64,000 bases of DNA, from positions 186,001 through 250,000 of the forward strand of contig NZ_JNFB01000012.1 of the NCBI RefSeq assembly GCF_000766145.1, given 5' to 3'. This document shows positions 1 through 9,375 of the stretch, piece after piece. Numbering within the stretch: the stretch's first letter is position 1; each line of letters starts with the position of its first letter. The notes under the pieces were generated by a model. It worked only from the letters and a program-made list of their open reading frames with translations. It made no database searches and was not told where the DNA came from. Position numbers and translations under genes: made by a program. Source of the stretch: Paenilisteria newyorkensis. GTDB lineage: Bacteria > Bacillota > Bacilli > Lactobacillales > Listeriaceae.

Positions 1-3000
1 CAAGACTTAAGTATCACGAACAACGGAACACAAGGTGTATTTACAGGATATAACTCAACAGCAGCACCTACAGTTAACTTGACGAACAACGTACAAGTAT
101 GGGGAGAAATCATGGGTGGAACGGGTAAACTTTCCCTATCCATCGCTGGAACAAACAATAAGATTGTAAGTCCAGATGATTACGGTGTAGAAGTTGATGA
201 ATTAATCATCAAAGACAATGCACGTATCGAAGAATTATCCGCTTTACTGACAGCTGTTAAAGTTCGTACATCTGGTAATGTAAGTATTGGCGATAATGTT
301 TATATCAACATGAACTCAAACAAAGGTTACGCATTTGACGTAGCGACAAGTGCTCTTGTTATCGGTGAAAATACAGTCTTGAAATCAGCATCTAAATACG
401 GGACAGTAAGAGCAGCAACATTGGTTGCTAAAAATGGCTCTGACTTAACGTTAGCATCTGGTGATTCGAGTTATGGAATCTACGTAACTGGAAATATCAC
501 ATTTGGAGACGATGTAAAACTTAAAGCAACTGGTACCGGTACTGCCGTTTATGCATACAACACAGGAGCAGCAATCGTTGTAGGTAAAAATGCTAATATC
601 GATATTGTTAGTGATAATGGTTATGGTATCTACGGAAATGCATCGATTACATTTGGTGACGGCTCGTCTCTAAAATTAAGAACACAAAATAAAGCTATTT
701 ACTCAGCGGGATCAGCAGCAATAACTTTTGGTACAGTGTCTAATCAACCAAAAGCAGCGGCAGATCGTGTGAAAATTGACATCGACTCTGCTATTAGTGA
801 CGGTATCTACTCTGCTGGTGGCCCAATCCTTTTTGGTGATGACACAGAAGTTAATGTAAAAGCAAAATCAGCAGCAATTTATGCAGCAGGAAACTCACGT
901 GTAACCTTTGGAGCAAACACAAAAACTACAATTTCATCTTCAAATGGTAGAGGTATTGATGCTGGTGGTGTGAAAATCACTGATAACTCAAGCATGGATA
1001 TTAAAGGCTATGTAGATGGTATCTATACAAATGATACAAGCGGTGAAGGCTTATCAACTGGTAAAAACGTCAACCTAAATATCACAGCATCTAGTCACGA
1101 TGGTATTTACACGGCAAAAGATACTACTTTTGGAGCGAATAATACGGTTGTTATTAAAGCGCTGAACAGCCATGCAATGCACTCACTTTATGGTTCAGTA
1201 ATTAATATCGGTGCTGACTCAAGCTATGATCTTTCAGGAACAGAAGGTGTTCAACAAGCAGGTGGCGCAGCAGCAGCACTTAACGTTGGAGCAAATTCAA
1301 CAGTTAAAATTTCAGCAGTAGGCTATGGTATAAACACTACTGGTTCTGTAACATTTGCTACTGGTTCAAAAGCTAACATCCGCGCTGCTTCACAAGCATC
1401 AAAAGCAGCAGTAAAAGCAAACGGTGTTGTAACATTCCAAAAAGATACAATGGCGTATGTTGAAGCACTTTATCCATCAACAACATATTCAGTACCTGTA
1501 TTTGACTTAAGTGGCGCATCCAACTCTAAGTTAGTGCTTAATAGCCCTAAATTTATTGATTTCCGCCAAAACAATAATAATGCAACATCTAAAACTGGTC
1601 ATATTGTGAAAGGTGCGGGGACTGCAACAGTTGCAAACCAATCACGTGTAGAAATCAACAACGTAAAAAACCTAATGGCATGGAATCACGGAACAGACTG
1701 GTCTAAAGCAGCAAACACTGCATGGACTGACATTGACTTAGGTCGAGTTACTCTATCAAGTAAAAATGGTACGGCGACAACTAGCTACTACGGTGGTGTT
1801 GCGTCAGGTATTGACGGATTCAGCCTATTCGATTACACACGTCTTTCAACAGAAGGATCAAGTGCAATTGCTCGTCCAGTAGTTAGCCCAATCTACGCTG
1901 GTGCTAAAACAGTAACAGGTACTGGTGTTGCAGGTAACGACATTATTGTTACATTCCCTAACGGATCAACTGCAAAAGCAACAGTTAAACAAGATGGCAC
2001 ATGGACAGTAGATGTACCAGCAGGCGTTAATCTTCTTAAAGATCAATCTGTAGTTTCATACCAAACAAATGGTGTAAACGACAGTCCAAACGTAACAACA
2101 AAAGTACAAGAAGATCTACGCGCACCAGCAGCTCCAACAGTTAATGACATCAAAGAAGGCGACACAACTGTTACAGGTAAAGCTGAGCCAAATAAAGACA
2201 TCACCGTAACACTTCCAGACGGAACAAAAGTACCTGGTAAAACAGATGCTAACGGCGACTTTACTGTCACAGTTCCAGCACAAAAAGAAGGCGATGAAGT
2301 TAAAGTAACACAAAAAGGCGACAACGGTGTTGAAAGCCCAGAAACATCAAAAATCGTAGCATCAAACCAAAAACCAGTCATCACAGCAGCTAACAAAACA
2401 ATCAAAGTTGGCGACACATTCGCTCCACTAACAGGTGTAACAGCAACAGATAAAGAAGATGGTATCTTAACATCTAAAGTAACTGTAACAGCAAACAACG
2501 TTGATACAACAAAAGCTGGCACTTACAACGTAACTTACTCAGTAACAGATTCAGATGGCAACAAAGTAACAAAAACAATCACAGTAACAGTAAAAACTAA
2601 CGAAAAACCAGTCATCACAGCATCTAATCAATCAATCAAAATGGGTACTACATTCAACCCATTAACAGGTGTAACAGCAACAGATAGCGAAGATGGTAAC
2701 TTAACATCTAAAGTAACTGTAACAGCAAACAACGTTGACACAACAAAAGAAGGCACATACAGCGTAACTTACTCTGTAACTGATGCAGATGGCAACAAAG
2801 TAACAAAAACAATCACAGTGACAGTAGAAGATCTAACTGGTTCAGTACTTCCAAACGTCTTCTATCTAAATGGCGACACTTACCTTGAAGGAACTTACAC
2901 AGGTAAGGTTACTAAAGTGAAACTACAAGTAAATGGTGTAGATTACACAACGGTTGCTGTAACTAATGGCGTACTTCGCTATTATGCAAAAGACAAAATC

Positions 3001-4404
3001 TTGAACCTAACAGATGATGTTAAAATCCTAGCTTACAGCGCAAGTGGCAAGCTTATCGAAACGAAAAAAGTAACAGTTTTAGATGCAGCAGCATTGAAAG
3101 GTACTGTTGTTCCAGCAACATTCAACTTAGGTAGCGATCTACGTGTACAAGGAACATTCACAGGCGACATCAAGAAAGTAGCTCTGTCTGTAAACGGAAC
3201 ACTTTATACAAGTGTAGCAGTAGCACCAGATGGAACATTCACTTACTACGGAAAAGACAAGATTCTAAACCTAACAGATGACGTTAAAATCATTGGTTAC
3301 AACTCAGCAGGAACAGCCGTATCTACAGTGAAAGTTAAGATTCAAGATTCAGGAGCACTTTCAGGAACAATCAAAGCAAGTGACTTTGTAGTAGGTAGTG
3401 ATCAACGTGTAGCAGGAACATACACAGGTGGCGTGAAGAAAGTTGCCCTATCTGTAAACGGAACGGTTTACACTTCAGTTGGTGTAGCAGCAGACGGAAC
3501 ATTCACTTACTATGCAAAAGATAAAGTTCTAAGTAAAACGGACGATGTTAAAGTATTGGCTTACAATGCTAATGGCGACCTTATCCAAACAGTTAAAGTT
3601 AATTTAACAGATTCATCAGCTTTACAAGGAACTGTAACACCAGCGAAATTTACTATCGGAAGTGATCTACGTGTAACAGGAACATATACAGGCGGCGTGA
3701 AGAAAGTAGAGCTTGAAGTAAATGGAACAGTTTACACAGGAGTAGGAGTAGCAGCAGATGGAACATTCACTTACTATGCAAAAGATAAAGTTTTCGCAAC
3801 AACAGATGTAGTGAAAGTACTAGCATACAACTCAGCAGGCACACTAATTGATACAAAAACAGTAGCTCTTACAGATTCAGCAGCATTACAAGGTAACATC
3901 TTCCCAACAACTTATACTTTGGGTGACCTTCGCGTAGCAGGAACATACACAGGCGGCGTGAAAAAAGTAGCACTTGAAGTAAATGGAACAGTTTACTCAT
4001 CAGTAGGAGTAGCAACAGATGGAACATTCACTTACTATGCAAAAGATAAAGTATTAGCAAAAACAGATGTAGTTAAAGTTATTGCTTACAATGCAAACAA
4101 TGATGTTGTAGACACAAAAACAGTAACAGTAACAGACGGCTCATCAACAGTAACAGGTGACATCTTCCCAGCGACATACAAAATCAATGATGCTCGCGTA
4201 ACAGGAACATACACTGGCGCTGTGAAAAAAGTTGGTCTAGAAGTTAACGGAACAGTATTTGCTTATGTACCAGTAGCAGCAGACGGAACATTCCAATACT
4301 ATGCAAAAGACAAAATTGCAGCTGACACAGACACTGTAAAAGTTATCGCTTACGATAGCACAAACACAGTAATCAAAACACAAACAGTTACACTTACAAA
4401 ATAA
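1..4404 (+). CDS. Giant secreted surface protein, beta-helix plus Ig-like repeats (5' end outside window)
   Basis: The frame is open from base 1, so the gene starts upstream; 1467 codons are visible. Residues 1 to about 590 are degenerate short repeats with recurring ITFGDD/YGIY/AIYAAG-type strands, the look of a right-handed parallel beta-helix (pectate-lyase-like adhesive fold). Then come two Ig-like segments (about 625-788, with TVTGTG and TVTGKA starts), two DUF5011-like segments (about 789-943, KPVITA...GVTATD...EDG) and six tandem Ig-like repeats of 86-88 residues to the C-terminus, each with a YTG.VKKV.L.VNGT core and YYAKDK. There is no LPXTG motif, hydrophobic tail, GW or LysM module, so wall attachment is not obvious. 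The role is probably adhesion or biofilm (family inference). A glycan-synthesis gene run follows downstream. The reading frame is certain; the function is only probable. Confidence 0.85.
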   Translation, partial: QDLSITNNGTQGVFTGYNSTAAPTVNLTNNVQVWGEIMGGTGKLSLSIAGTNNKIVSPDDYGVEVDELIIKDNARIEELSALLTAVKVRTSGNVSIGDNVYINMNSNKGYAFDVATSALVIGENTVLKSASKYGTVRAATLVAKNGSDLTLASGDSSYGIYVTGNITFGDDVKLKATGTGTAVYAYNTGAAIVVGKNANIDIVSDNGYGIYGNASITFGDGSSLKLRTQNKAIYSAGSAAITFGTVSNQPKAAADRVKIDIDSAISDGIYSAGGPILFGDDTEVNVKAKSAAIYAAGNSRVTFGANTKTTISSSNGRGIDAGGVKITDNSSMDIKGYVDGIYTNDTSGEGLSTGKNVNLNITASSHDGIYTAKDTTFGANNTVVIKALNSHAMHSLYGSVINIGADSSYDLSGTEGVQQAGGAAAALNVGANSTVKISAVGYGINTTGSVTFATGSKANIRAASQASKAAVKANGVVTFQKDTMAYVEALYPSTTYSVPVFDLSGASNSKLVLNSPKFIDFRQNNNNATSKTGHIVKGAGTATVANQSRVEINNVKNLMAWNHGTDWSKAANTAWTDIDLGRVTLSSKNGTATTSYYGGVASGIDGFSLFDYTRLSTEGSSAIARPVVSPIYAGAKTVTGTGVAGNDIIVTFPNGSTAKATVKQDGTWTVDVPAGVNLLKDQSVVSYQTNGVNDSPNVTTKVQEDLRAPAAPTVNDIKEGDTTVTGKAEPNKDITVTLPDGTKVPGKTDANGDFTVTVPAQKEGDEVKVTQKGDNGVESPETSKIVASNQKPVITAANKTIKVGDTFAPLTGVTATDKEDGILTSKVTVTANNVDTTKAGTYNVTYSVTDSDGNKVTKTITVTVKTNEKPVITASNQSIKMGTTFNPLTGVTATDSEDGNLTSKVTVTANNVDTTKEGTYSVTYSVTDADGNKVTKTITVTVEDLTGSVLPNVFYLNGDTYLEGTYTGKVTKVKLQVNGVDYTTVAVTNGVLRYYAKDKILNLTDDVKILAYSASGKLIETKKVTVLDAAALKGTVVPATFNLGSDLRVQGTFTGDIKKVALSVNGTLYTSVAVAPDGTFTYYGKDKILNLTDDVKIIGYNSAGTAVSTVKVKIQDSGALSGTIKASDFVVGSDQRVAGTYTGGVKKVALSVNGTVYTSVGVAADGTFTYYAKDKVLSKTDDVKVLAYNANGDLIQTVKVNLTDSSALQGTVTPAKFTIGSDLRVTGTYTGGVKKVELEVNGTVYTGVGVAADGTFTYYAKDKVFATTDVVKVLAYNSAGTLIDTKTVALTDSAALQGNIFPTTYTLGDLRVAGTYTGGVKKVALEVNGTVYSSVGVATDGTFTYYAKDKVLAKTDVVKVIAYNANNDVVDTKTVTVTDGSSTVTGDIFPATYKINDARVTGTYTGAVKKVGLEVNGTVFAYVPVAADGTFQYYAKDKIAADTDTVKVIAYDSTNTVIKTQTVTLTK

Positions 4405-4414
4405 GACAAAACTA

Positions 4415-4460
4415 GAAGCAGTTGGCGAGGGGACAAAGGGTTCCCTCCCAGCCATGCTTC
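4415..4460 (+). terminator. Imperfect stem-loop after the giant surface gene
   Basis: Two nested paired blocks are visible: GAAGC (4415-4419) with GCTTC (4456-4460), and GAGGG (4427-4431) with CCCTC (4443-4447). No U-run follows, so it may be a weak terminator or an mRNA processing/stability hairpin between the surface protein and the lipoprotein. It also buries the ATG at 4454, which argues for the later start of the next gene. Confidence 0.45.
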
Positions 4461-4477
4461 ATAAAAGGACGGTAATG

Positions 4478-4954
4478 ATGATAAAAAGAATAGCAATTTT
4501 TGGTCTTACAATTTTGACAGCAACAACATTAGTAGCTTGTGGAAATCCGGATACAAGTACTGATAAAACACCTAAAACAGAAGAAACAGCAAAAGATAAA
4601 GTATCCACCACTAAGACAGTAGATAACATCGACATGAAAATCGCCAATTTAAAACTAACTGAGAGTGGCGATGGAAAACAAGACATTTTACAGATAGAAA
4701 TGAATATTCAAAATAACAGTACTACACCATTTGCAATTGGCGGTGGAGATTTCAAACTAAAAACAGCCAAAGACAAGACCATCAAAGTAGATCCACAAGC
4801 AAGTAACTTCGGTGATGAAATAGCAGCAGGAAAAACATTGACTGGAAAAGCGTATTTTAACTTACCAAAAGACACTGAAAAAGCAACATTAGTTTACCAA
4901 CCGAAAGATAAAGCCGAAGCACAATGGGAAGTCACGATACCAGAAAAAGAATAA
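4478..4954 (+). CDS. Small lipoprotein, DUF4352-like
   Basis: A 158-residue lipoprotein. The signal peptide runs from MIKRIAIFGL to the lipobox LVAC, with the lipidated Cys at residue 21, followed by a Thr/Lys/Glu-rich linker and a compact all-beta domain (about 50-158) of the DUF4352/telokin-like type (LQIEMNIQNNS, GGDFKL, GKAYFNLP, LVYQP). I chose ATG 4478 because AAAGGA (4464-4469) sits 8 bases upstream; ATG 4475 is nearly as good, while ATG 4454 lies inside a stem-loop. It sits between the giant surface protein and the glycan genes and is anchored outside the membrane. The specific function is unknown; a ligand-binding or assembly accessory role is a guess. Confidence 0.8.
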   Translation: MIKRIAIFGLTILTATTLVACGNPDTSTDKTPKTEETAKDKVSTTKTVDNIDMKIANLKLTESGDGKQDILQIEMNIQNNSTTPFAIGGGDFKLKTAKDKTIKVDPQASNFGDEIAAGKTLTGKAYFNLPKDTEKATLVYQPKDKAEAQWEVTIPEKE

Positions 4955-4963
4955 TCTTTTTCT
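4942..4963 (+). terminator. AT-rich hairpin overlapping the lipoprotein stop codon
   Basis: AGAAAAAGA (4942-4950) pairs with TCTTTTTCT (4955-4963) over a 4-base loop. The stop codon TAA (4952-4954) lies in the loop. It is U-rich in the 3' arm but has no separate U-run, so it is probably a weak terminator. Confidence 0.45.
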
Positions 4964-5004
4964 CGATGGACAAAAAAACTATAGATAATTAGGAGTGCTA
5001 TATT

Positions 5005-6294
5005 TTGAAAATTTTAGTTATAGGTTTAGGATATATTGGATTACCGACGTCTATTATGTTTGCTAATCACGGACAAGAAGTGGTTGGTGTGGACGTTAGT
5101 GAGCGAGTGGTTAAATCATTGAACAATGGAACAATTCATATTGAAGAGCCAGGTTTGCAAGAAGAACTGGATCAGGCAATCGCTGCTGGAAACTTCCGAG
5201 CTAGCTTGCAAGCAGAAGAAGCGGATGCATTCATTATTTCTGTACCAACACCAAACAATAACGATGCTTTAAAATCATGTGACTTATCCTATGTGAAGTC
5301 AGCAGTCGTTTCGACATTACCTTATTTGAAAAAAGGCAATACCGTGATTATCGAATCCACGATTGCCCCACGTACAACAGAAGATCACATCTTACCACTA
5401 ATCGAGCAAGCAGGTTTCACTGTTGGAGAAGATATTTTCTTAGTACACTGCCCAGAACGCGTATTACCAGGTCAAATTATTCATGAATTAATTTATAACA
5501 ACCGCATTATCGGTGGTGTAACGGATGCTTGTACAGAAGCAGGAAAAGCAGTGTATGGCGTTTTTGTAAAAGGTGAATTGATTTCCGCAAAGGCTTCTAC
5601 AGCAGAAATGTCCAAACTAATGGAAAACACGTACCGTGACGTTAATATCGCACTTGCCAATGAACTTGCCAAGATATCCGCTGATTTAGGAATCAATGCG
5701 CTTGATGTTATTGACATGGCAAATAAACATCCCCGTGTAAACTTACACTTCCCAGGTCCAGGAGTTGGCGGTCACTGTTTAGCTGTTGACCCATACTTTA
5801 TTGCCGCAGCCTCTCCAGATTATTCCCCGCTTATCCAACAAGCCCGCGCCATCAACACATCGATGCCAAGCTATATCGTAGCACAAGTAAAAACGATGAT
5901 GGAACGCGTAGCAGGTAAGAAAATTGCTATTTTTGGCTTAACTTACAAAGGTGATATTGACGATATTCGTGAAAGCCCAGCAAATGAAATCTGGGAGATG
6001 TTAATGAACGAAACAAGTTATGAAGTCGTTGCACATGATCCACATGTAGATGCTCCTTTTGTTGAGAAAAATAGCGAAGTAGCAACAGCTGATGCTGATT
6101 TATTATTAATATTAGCTGATCATTCAGAATTTAAGACATTAACACTTGATACGATTGCCAACATGAAGCAGCAAAACGTGTTCGATACGAAGAACATCGC
6201 AAAAGAATTAACGGCTGCGAGTAGCTATACCCATATGGGAAATATTTCAGAGGTTTCTCAGTATCCAGTCGAATCCAAGGTTCTTTCTGTCTAA
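5005..6294 (+). CDS. Nucleotide-sugar dehydrogenase (UDP-ManNAc/UDP-glucose dehydrogenase family)
   Basis: A 429-residue NAD-dependent UDP-sugar 6-dehydrogenase, which would make a UDP-uronic acid for glycan synthesis in the cytoplasm. It has an N-terminal Rossmann motif GLGYIGLP (residues 7-14), the family segment ESTIAPRTTE, and the catalytic cysteine in GPGVGGHCLAVDPYF (about residue 258), followed by the C-terminal UDP-binding domain with GLTYKGDIDDIRESP. The motif set fits the WecC/UDP-N-acetylmannosamine dehydrogenase branch better than UDP-glucose dehydrogenases, but the substrate is not proven. The start is TTG 5005, supported by AGGAG at 4991-4995. It is the first gene of a collinear glycan locus running to 15400. 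Confidence 0.9.
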   Translation: MKILVIGLGYIGLPTSIMFANHGQEVVGVDVSERVVKSLNNGTIHIEEPGLQEELDQAIAAGNFRASLQAEEADAFIISVPTPNNNDALKSCDLSYVKSAVVSTLPYLKKGNTVIIESTIAPRTTEDHILPLIEQAGFTVGEDIFLVHCPERVLPGQIIHELIYNNRIIGGVTDACTEAGKAVYGVFVKGELISAKASTAEMSKLMENTYRDVNIALANELAKISADLGINALDVIDMANKHPRVNLHFPGPGVGGHCLAVDPYFIAAASPDYSPLIQQARAINTSMPSYIVAQVKTMMERVAGKKIAIFGLTYKGDIDDIRESPANEIWEMLMNETSYEVVAHDPHVDAPFVEKNSEVATADADLLLILADHSEFKTLTLDTIANMKQQNVFDTKNIAKELTAASSYTHMGNISEVSQYPVESKVLSV

Positions 6295-6304
6295 AGGAGT
6301 CGAA

Positions 6305-6532
6305 ATGAAAAATAAGGAACTGTTAGAACTACTCGATGCCAACTTTATGTCAACCAGTGAAGCAATTGAAGCCTTAGCAGTCTCTAAGCAATGCTTTCAT
6401 TCGCTCGTCACAAGAAATAAATTAACGAAAATAAAAAAAGGCTCTTGTGTCTTATATTTTCGCTATCAAATCGAGGATAGAAAAAAACGCCAAGAAGATC
6501 TGAGGAATAAGTACCGACCATACGGTGTTTAG
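6305..6532 (+). CDS. Small helix-turn-helix protein, paralogue of the protein at 57296
   Basis: 75 residues. The central part (16-50: MSTSEAIEALAVSKQCFHSLVTRNKL) has the shape of an excisionase/MerR-like winged HTH, and the C-terminus ends RNKYRPYGV. A second protein of the same family is encoded at 57296-57520, with the same layout (xTxEA..LxxSKQ..xSLVxRxK...KKG......FR...EdRK..Q..LR.KYRPY). GGAGTCGAA directly upstream serves as ribosome binding site, and the gene follows the dehydrogenase by 10 bases, so it is probably co-transcribed. DNA binding is inferred from the fold pattern; its target and role in a glycan operon are unknown. Confidence 0.7.
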   Translation: MKNKELLELLDANFMSTSEAIEALAVSKQCFHSLVTRNKLTKIKKGSCVLYFRYQIEDRKKRQEDLRNKYRPYGV

Positions 6533-6577
6533 CATCGATGGCAGAGGCGTGAAATCTAGCCAGAAATGGGAAGCTCT

Positions 6578-7780
6578 ATGAAAAAAATCTTAATTATTTC
6601 ACAAAACTTTTATCCTGAAATCGGTAGCGCTGCGAATCGTACGAAGTTCTTATTTCAAGAATTTTCTGAGTCTAGCGAAGTAACACTCATCACTACTGAT
6701 CCGCGATACCCTAATCAAAATTTATATAAACAAGATGATTTTTGGGAAGAAGGCTTGGACGAAACGCGTGTTATCCGAGTGAAGCCTCGCACGAAAAAGT
6801 ATGCCAATAGCATTCTAAAACGCTTCCTGTTTTATCTAGAAGTTATGTGTCAATTCATTCAAGCTATCATGCGACAAGGCAAAGATACCGATACGGTTTA
6901 CATTTCAACACCGCCGATTTCGGTTGGCGTTGCGGGACTTTTCGCTAAGCGCTTTTTAAAGACCAGGTTAATCGTAGAAGTAAGAGATTTGTGGCCTGAG
7001 ACTTTGCTTGGTGTTAAACGCTGGAATAATCGTTTATTTCTTCGTTTTGCTTACTGGCTAGAAAATAAAATTTACCAACAGGCAGATGAAATTGTGGTCA
7101 ATAGTGAAGGCTTTGTAGACTATATTGTTGGAAAAGGTGTACCCAAGAAGAAAATCCACTTCATTCCGAATTCCCTAACAGAAGCAGAGTTCGAGTGTAG
7201 CGCTAGCCAGAATAAGCAACTGCATCAAAAACCTAAAACGGTCATCTATACTGGAAACGTCGGTTTAGCACAGGAAATGGATTGCTTTTTTGAATTAGCA
7301 GAACGCTTCAAAACAAACGACGCCATTACATTCAAAATTATTGGCTATGGCTTTAGACTCCAAGAAATTAAGGAGCGACTAAAACAATACCAGCTAACAA
7401 ACATCGCGATTCTTCCACCGCAGAAACGCTCGCAAGTTTTAAAAGAAATTGGTAAAGCGGATGTGGCATATGTGACACTCGTAGATCATCCCATTTTTGA
7501 AAAAGTGATCCCTGGTAAAGTCATTGATTACATGGGTATGGGTGTACCAATAGTTGGAAACGTGTCGGGTTATAGTAGTCGTGTTATTGAAAAAGCAAAA
7601 TGTGGCTATACATTCCAACATAGTCAAGTCGATGAGATGTATCAAAAAATAAAAGAACTCATTGAAAATCCAGAAATGGCTCAGGAGATTGGTCACAACG
7701 GGTATCAATATGCATACCAAAATCACCGCTGGCAACAAAATTTCAAGAAAATGGAGGCTGTAATCAATCGTGACAACTAA
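6578..7780 (+). CDS. Glycosyltransferase family 4 (WbuB-like)
   Basis: About 400 residues, GT-B fold. The N-terminal half has ILIISQNFYPEIGSAANRTK, typical of WbuB-like transferases, then STPPISVGVAGL and VEVRDLWPETL. The C-terminal half has VYTGNVGLAQEMD, IGYGFR and the donor-binding end VIPGKVIDYMGMGVPIVG. It would transfer a sugar from a nucleotide donor onto a membrane-linked or protein acceptor at the inner face of the membrane. I prefer ATG 6578 (GGGAAG 6 bases upstream) over ATG 6566. It overlaps the next gene by 11 bases, so translation is probably coupled. Confidence 0.85.
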   Translation: MKKILIISQNFYPEIGSAANRTKFLFQEFSESSEVTLITTDPRYPNQNLYKQDDFWEEGLDETRVIRVKPRTKKYANSILKRFLFYLEVMCQFIQAIMRQGKDTDTVYISTPPISVGVAGLFAKRFLKTRLIVEVRDLWPETLLGVKRWNNRLFLRFAYWLENKIYQQADEIVVNSEGFVDYIVGKGVPKKKIHFIPNSLTEAEFECSASQNKQLHQKPKTVIYTGNVGLAQEMDCFFELAERFKTNDAITFKIIGYGFRLQEIKERLKQYQLTNIAILPPQKRSQVLKEIGKADVAYVTLVDHPIFEKVIPGKVIDYMGMGVPIVGNVSGYSSRVIEKAKCGYTFQHSQVDEMYQKIKELIENPEMAQEIGHNGYQYAYQNHRWQQNFKKMEAVINRDN

Positions 7781-9035
7781 AGTCGGTATGTTTGTATGGA
7801 ACTATTTCACCAATGATGCACGCGTTTTACGGGAATGCACAGCGCTTAGTGAAGCTGGATATCATGTAGATTTAATCGCATTACATCAAGCCGGATTACC
7901 AAAAGTAGAACAAAAAAATGCTAATTTCCACGTTTACCGAATGTCTCAAAAGTTACCATTCACTCCAATACTGAGCTGGCTTAAAAACAAGAAATATCTA
8001 CTCGGAATGCTTGCATTAGTGTATGCCATTGCTTGCTTTTATTGGCCATTACTCCTCCTCTTATTACTAACCTCCCTCTTATTTACAAAACCAATGCGAA
8101 CTATCATGTTTCGAAGTATTGTTTTCTTACGGATGGTACGTGCAGGTTTTCGTCAGCGATATGATATCTATCACGCAAATGACTTGAATACATTGCTACA
8201 AGCTGTCATTTGTGCGAAATGGCTAGGGCGAAGTAAACTTATCTACGATTCGCATGAAGTTCAGACAAGTAGAACTGGATACGATAGCCCTTTATACGGT
8301 ATAACAGAACGCTTTTTGCTACGATTTGTGGATGTTTGTATCCATGAAAACCATACACGTGCAGCTTATGTAGAAGAACGCTATGGTTTTTATCCAGAAG
8401 TTGTGCATAATTATCCATTTAAACAAGAGCAAGATACGAAAATGACGGTGGACTTACACCAGCAACTAGAAATACCGCGCGAAGAACCAATTTTACTATA
8501 TCAAGGTGGAATCCAGTCGGGGCGTGGTTTAGATCGATTAATCGAAGCCGTTCCGCACATCAAAATGGGAACCATTGTTTTAATCGGAGATGGACGCATA
8601 AAGCCAGCATTAGAAAAAAAGGTGGCAGAGCGAAAATTGGAAAACCGAGTGAAATTTATGGATAAAGTAGCATTAGAATCCTTGCCAAGTCACACGAAAG
8701 AGGCATACTTAGGGTTCCAAATACTCAATAATACGTGTTTCAATCATTACTCCGCTTCATCGAATAAGTTGTTTGAATATATTATGAGTGGGATTCCAAT
8801 CATTGCTTGCGACTTTCCAGAAATAAGCCGTGTTGTTAAAGGATACGAGGTTGGCTTAACCGTCAATTCACACGATCCAGAAGCGATTGCTAAAGCTGTT
8901 AATGAGCTAGTGAATAATCCGGAAAAAAGAAAAAAATTGCATCAAAATTGTTTGCAAGCACGTGACATTTTTAATTGGGATAAGGAAAAACTGATTTTTC
9001 TAGCTATATACGAAAAAATAGTAATAAGGAGTTAA
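7770..9035 (+). CDS. Glycosyltransferase family 4, membrane-associated
   Basis: 421 residues. GT-B features are DARVLRECTALSEAGYHVDLIA near the N-terminus, YDIYHANDLNTLLQA, KLIYDSHEVQTS, and the C-terminal EPILLYQGGIQSGRGLDRLIEA and SSNKLFEYIMSGIPIIACDFPE. A hydrophobic stretch at about 72-105 (LLGMLALVYAIACFYWPLLLLLLL) forms one hairpin or two membrane segments inside the N-terminal domain, which would hold the enzyme at the membrane. The start is GTG 7770 inside the previous gene, with GGAGG 13 bases upstream. It is the third enzyme of the glycan locus; donor and acceptor are unknown. Confidence 0.85.
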   Translation: MTTKVGMFVWNYFTNDARVLRECTALSEAGYHVDLIALHQAGLPKVEQKNANFHVYRMSQKLPFTPILSWLKNKKYLLGMLALVYAIACFYWPLLLLLLLTSLLFTKPMRTIMFRSIVFLRMVRAGFRQRYDIYHANDLNTLLQAVICAKWLGRSKLIYDSHEVQTSRTGYDSPLYGITERFLLRFVDVCIHENHTRAAYVEERYGFYPEVVHNYPFKQEQDTKMTVDLHQQLEIPREEPILLYQGGIQSGRGLDRLIEAVPHIKMGTIVLIGDGRIKPALEKKVAERKLENRVKFMDKVALESLPSHTKEAYLGFQILNNTCFNHYSASSNKLFEYIMSGIPIIACDFPEISRVVKGYEVGLTVNSHDPEAIAKAVNELVNNPEKRKKLHQNCLQARDIFNWDKEKLIFLAIYEKIVIRS

Positions 9036-9039
9036 AGCA

Positions 9040-9375
9040 ATGACGAATGCAGAACAGCAAATAAAGCAGTTGAAAGAAAAAATCACAGAGCAGGAGCAGG
9101 TCATCCAGAAAAAGCAGGTAGAAACGACTGCTTTCAAGAAGAAAATATATGATTTGCTAGGAGAACAGAAGTCGGCGCTGGAAACCTTAAATATGGAACT
9201 AGCAGAACGACAAAATGAAGTACAAGCACAGAAAGAAAAATGTGCTAAGACACTACAGCAATTAGAACACATGAAACAGCGTTATGAACGTTTGAACGAT
9301 TCTAAACTTGTCAAAATATCACGCAAGTATTGGGCTATGAACAAGAACACAAAAGCTAAAGGAGAGAACCAATGA
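9040..9375 (+). CDS. Small coiled-coil protein in the glycan locus
   Basis: 111 residues, almost entirely charged heptads (residues 1-90: IKQLKEKITEQEQVIQKKQ and onward), ending in a basic tail (KLVKISRKYWAMNKNTKAK). It has no signal peptide or membrane segment. TAAGGAGTTAAAGCA precedes the ATG. It overlaps the next gene by 4 bases (ATGA), so it belongs to the operon. Its position between glycosyltransferases suggests a scaffold or chain-length/partner protein, but that is inference; I do not recognise the family. Confidence 0.7.
   Translation: MTNAEQQIKQLKEKITEQEQVIQKKQVETTAFKKKIYDLLGEQKSALETLNMELAERQNEVQAQKEKCAKTLQQLEHMKQRYERLNDSKLVKISRKYWAMNKNTKAKGENQ

Noticed and set aside
2043-2522. Minus-strand frame of 159 codons inside the giant surface gene
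   Set aside because: It is opposite a repeat-rich, codon-biased gene; the frame follows from Thr/Val-rich codons and has no start signals.
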